From Faecalibacterium prausnitzii (GTDB taxonomy: Bacteria > Bacillota > Clostridia > Oscillospirales > Ruminococcaceae), in NCBI GenBank assembly GCA_004558805.1, contig SFDE01000035.1, positions 1 through 8,281 of the forward strand: a stretch of DNA of 8,281 nt, given 5' to 3'. The translations under genes and the position numbers were made by a program. How positions within the stretch are numbered: the stretch's first letter is position 1; every line of letters starts with the position of its first letter. This document shows positions 5,284 through 8,281 of this stretch, piece after piece. The notes under the pieces were generated by a model that saw only the letters and a program-made list of their open reading frames with translations, ran no database searches and was not told the origin of the DNA.

Positions 5284-6069
5284 ATGGCATTTGTAAAAAC
5301 CGAGGTGCAGGGCGCAGTTGAGATCATCACCATCGACCGTCCCAAGGCACTGAATGCCCTGAACCCCGAAGTTCTGGCAGACCTGAAGGCAGCATTTGAG
5401 GCTGTGGATCAGGACGCTATCCGCTGCATTGTTCTTACCGGCGAAGGCGACAAGAGCTTTGTTGCCGGTGCCGATATCGGCTCCATGAGCACCATGACCA
5501 AGGCTGAGGGCGAGGCTTTCGGCAAGCTGGGCAATGATGTGTTCCTGATGATCGAGCATTTCCCCATCCCCGTCATCGCAGCCGTCAACGGCTTTGCACT
5601 GGGCGGTGGCAACGAGCTTGCCATGAGCTGCGACATCCGCATCTGCTCCGACAACGCTGTGTTCGGTCAGCCGGAAGTGGGTCTGGGCATCACCCCGGGC
5701 TTCGGCGGCACCCAGCGTCTGGCACGTCTGGTGGGCATGGGCATGGCAAAGCAGCTGGTCTACTCTGCCCTGAACATCAAGGCAGACGAGGCATACCGCA
5801 TCGGTCTGGTGAACGCTGTGTATCCCCAGGCTGAGCTGATGGAGAACGTGCTGAAGCTTGCCGGCAAGATCGCCAAGAACGCCCCCATCGCCGTGCGCAA
5901 CTGCAAGAAGGCTATGGACGACGGCATCAGCCTGCCCATCGAGAAGGCTGTTGAGGTTGAGGAAAAGCTGTTCGGCGCTTGCTTCGAGACCCACGACCAG
6001 CAGGAGGGCATGGCATGCTTCCTGTCCCGTGAGAAACCCAAGCCCAAGGCAGTGTTCACCAACAACTAA
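5284..6069 (+). CDS. crt: 3-hydroxybutyryl-CoA dehydratase (crotonase)
   Basis: A 261-residue enoyl-CoA hydratase/isomerase-family enzyme that dehydrates 3-hydroxybutyryl-CoA to crotonyl-CoA. It has the crotonase signatures in order: FVAGADIGSM (59-68) and GFALGGGNELAMSCD (103-117), which form the oxyanion hole, and FGQPEVGLGITPGFGGTQRL (127-146). The two catalytic acids are Glu111 and Glu131, matching Glu144 and Glu164 of rat mitochondrial crotonase. The length is normal. The ATG at 5284 is chosen because GGAGG (5271-5275) lies 8 nt upstream; the frame extends upstream to 5248 but into the thl-crt hairpin. It is followed after 48 nt by hbd. General fatty-acid hydratase activity is possible, but the neighbours point to butyrate synthesis. 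Confidence 0.95.
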   Translation: MAFVKTEVQGAVEIITIDRPKALNALNPEVLADLKAAFEAVDQDAIRCIVLTGEGDKSFVAGADIGSMSTMTKAEGEAFGKLGNDVFLMIEHFPIPVIAAVNGFALGGGNELAMSCDIRICSDNAVFGQPEVGLGITPGFGGTQRLARLVGMGMAKQLVYSALNIKADEAYRIGLVNAVYPQAELMENVLKLAGKIAKNAPIAVRNCKKAMDDGISLPIEKAVEVEEKLFGACFETHDQQEGMACFLSREKPKPKAVFTNN

Positions 6070-6117
6070 TCAACTACACAATTTTTGATATTTAGATATT
6101 TAAAGGAGAGATTTCCT

Positions 6118-6906
6118 ATGAAGATCGGTGTTATCGGCGCTGGCACTATGGGTCAGGGCATCGCAAAGGCATTTGCACAGGTTGAGGGCAACACCGTTGC
6201 TCTGTGCGACATCAAGCAGGAGTGGGCCGTTGCAGCCATCACCCCGGGTCTGAAGGAAGACCTGTGCGCTGACTGCGATCTGGTCGTGGAGGCAGCCTTT
6301 GAGGATATGAAGGTCAAGCAGACCACCTTTGGTGAGCTGGATAAGATCTGCAAGCCCGAGTGCGTCTTTGCTTCCAACACTTCTTCTCTGTCCATCACTG
6401 AGATCGGCAAGGGTCTGACCCGTCCCCTGATCGGTATGCACTTCTTCAACCCCGCTGACCGCATGAAGCTCATCGAGGTCATCGCAGGCTGCAACACCCC
6501 CGCAGAGACCGTTGAGAAGATCAAGGAGATCTCCGTGGCGATCGGCAAGCAGCCGGTGCAGGTCAACGAGGCTGCAGGCTTCGTGGTCAACCGCATCCTG
6601 ATCCCCATGATCAACGAGGCAGCCTTTATCAAGATGGAAGGCGTTTCTGACATCGCCGGCATCGACACCGCTATGAAGCTGGGCGCAAACCACCCCATGG
6701 GACCCCTGGAACTGGGCGACTTCATTGGTCTGGACATCTGCCTCGCCATCATGGACGTGCTGTACAAGGAGACCGGTGACAGCAAGTACCGTGCTTGCCC
6801 GCTGCTCCGCAAGATGGTCCGCGGCGGCAACCTGGGCTGCAAGACCGGCAAGGGCTTCTACGTTTACAACGCAGACCGCACCAAGACCCCTGTTGACCAG
6901 CTGTAA
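6118..6906 (+). CDS. hbd: 3-hydroxybutyryl-CoA dehydrogenase with an internal deletion
   Basis: A 262-residue NAD(P)-dependent dehydrogenase reducing acetoacetyl-CoA to 3-hydroxybutyryl-CoA. The Rossmann motif GAGTMG (7-12) is followed by Asp31, the acidic residue at the end of strand 2 expected for NADH. Catalytic residues are all present: Ser89 in SNTSS, His108 in GMHFFNP, Glu120 and Asn158 in VVNRI; the C-terminal domain contains ANHPMGPLELGDFIGLD (190-206). AAAGGAGAG (6102-6110) supports the ATG at 6118. Oddity: against the 282-residue Clostridium acetobutylicum Hbd, about 28 residues are missing between Trp36 and Ala39, where the family has a helix-turn-helix hairpin; strand 3 (ADCDLVVEAA, 51-60) follows almost at once. 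The frame is intact. A roughly 10-residue C-terminal extension is also present. The enzyme may be folded but altered, or inactive; family assignment is not in doubt. Confidence 0.93.
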   Translation: MKIGVIGAGTMGQGIAKAFAQVEGNTVALCDIKQEWAVAAITPGLKEDLCADCDLVVEAAFEDMKVKQTTFGELDKICKPECVFASNTSSLSITEIGKGLTRPLIGMHFFNPADRMKLIEVIAGCNTPAETVEKIKEISVAIGKQPVQVNEAAGFVVNRILIPMINEAAFIKMEGVSDIAGIDTAMKLGANHPMGPLELGDFIGLDICLAIMDVLYKETGDSKYRACPLLRKMVRGGNLGCKTGKGFYVYNADRTKTPVDQL

Positions 6907-6920
6907 ATTCTGATAAACGT

Positions 6921-6960
6921 TTCTCCCGACCGTGGGAAAGCGGTCGGGAGGAATTTGTTT
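6921..6960 (+). terminator. Rho-independent terminator after hbd
   Basis: A perfect 10-bp stem CTCCCGACCG (6923-6932) with CGGTCGGGAG (6941-6950) closes an 8-nt loop and is followed by GAATTTGTTT. The tail is T-rich but interrupted, so some readthrough into bcd is possible. It begins 15 nt after the hbd stop codon. Confidence 0.75.
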
Positions 6961-6968
6961 GCACTGCA

Positions 6969-6996
6969 TTGACATAAAAAATCGTGCAGGTATGAT
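6969..6996 (+). promoter_or_regulatory. Strong sigma-A promoter for bcd-etf
   Basis: TTGACA (6969-6974) is a perfect -35; TATGAT (6991-6996) matches the -10 at 5 of 6 positions with a 16-nt spacer. Transcription would start near 7003, giving a leader of about 20 nt before the bcd ATG. No Rex-like site overlaps it. Confidence 0.78.
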
Positions 6997-7023
6997 AAAA
7001 ATACCCGTTAGGAGGATATAGTG

Positions 7024-8193
<1,170 letters not shown>

Positions 8194-8210
8194 GGGAGGC
8201 AAGAGTTACA

Positions 8211-8281
8211 ATGAAAGCAATTGTTTGTGTAAAGCAGGTTCCTGATACCTCCGGCAAGGTGTCCGTCAAGCCCGATGGCAC
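8211..8281 (+). CDS. etfB: Electron transfer flavoprotein beta subunit, N-terminal fragment
   Basis: The first 23 codons and part of the next run off the right edge. The product begins MKAIVCVKQVPDTSGKVSV, the characteristic EtfB opening with its VKQVPDT segment, which is the start of an adenine-nucleotide-binding alpha/beta fold. GGGAGG (8194-8199) overlaps the region just after the bcd stop codon and lies 11 nt before the ATG. With EtfA it would pass electrons between NADH, ferredoxin and Bcd; etfA is expected beyond the window. Confidence 0.9.
   Translation, partial: MKAIVCVKQVPDTSGKVSVKPDG

Overview
The window reads as chromosomal DNA of an anaerobic, butyrate-forming gut Firmicute of class Clostridia. 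The best fit is Faecalibacterium prausnitzii or a close relative. That guess rests on a butyryl-CoA:acetate CoA-transferase next to a thl-crt-hbd-bcd-etfB set, strong AGGAGG-type ribosome sites and moderately GC-rich genes separated by AT-rich gaps. It is recognition from memory, not a database match.

Left part (1-2831, all minus strand): the first 33 codons of a small AT-rich membrane protein run off the left edge. A rho-independent terminator (148-184) separates it from an AI-2E/PerM-family membrane protein (195-1436). Directly upstream of that gene lies but (1485-2831), the terminal enzyme of butyrate synthesis. The two genes are 48 nt apart with a perfect hairpin between them.

Centre (2832-3360, no gene): a 529-nt divergent control region. 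On the minus strand it holds a sigma-A-like promoter for but, overlapped by an 18-bp sequence resembling the redox regulator Rex operator. A roughly 200-nt leader follows, containing a nested RNA fold and then an intrinsic terminator before the but start codon, which is the layout of an attenuator or riboswitch. On the plus strand it holds candidate promoters for coaD, a second Rex-like site and a 12-bp palindrome.

Right part (3361-8281, all plus strand): coaD (CoA biosynthesis), then thl, crt, hbd, bcd and the first 23 codons of etfB. These encode conversion of two acetyl-CoA to butyryl-CoA: condensation (Thl), reduction (Hbd), dehydration (Crt), then reduction coupled to electron transfer flavoprotein (Bcd/Etf). 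But, on the other strand, then exchanges butyryl-CoA with acetate. The genes are not simply one message: a long GC-rich hairpin sits between thl and crt, and a terminator followed by a TTGACA/TATGAT promoter separates hbd from bcd-etfB.

Most notable observations: (1) Hbd appears to lack about 28 residues, the helical hairpin of the NAD domain, by a clean in-frame deletion; (2) the structured leader plus terminator ahead of but; (3) paired Rex-like sites in the but/coaD divergent region.
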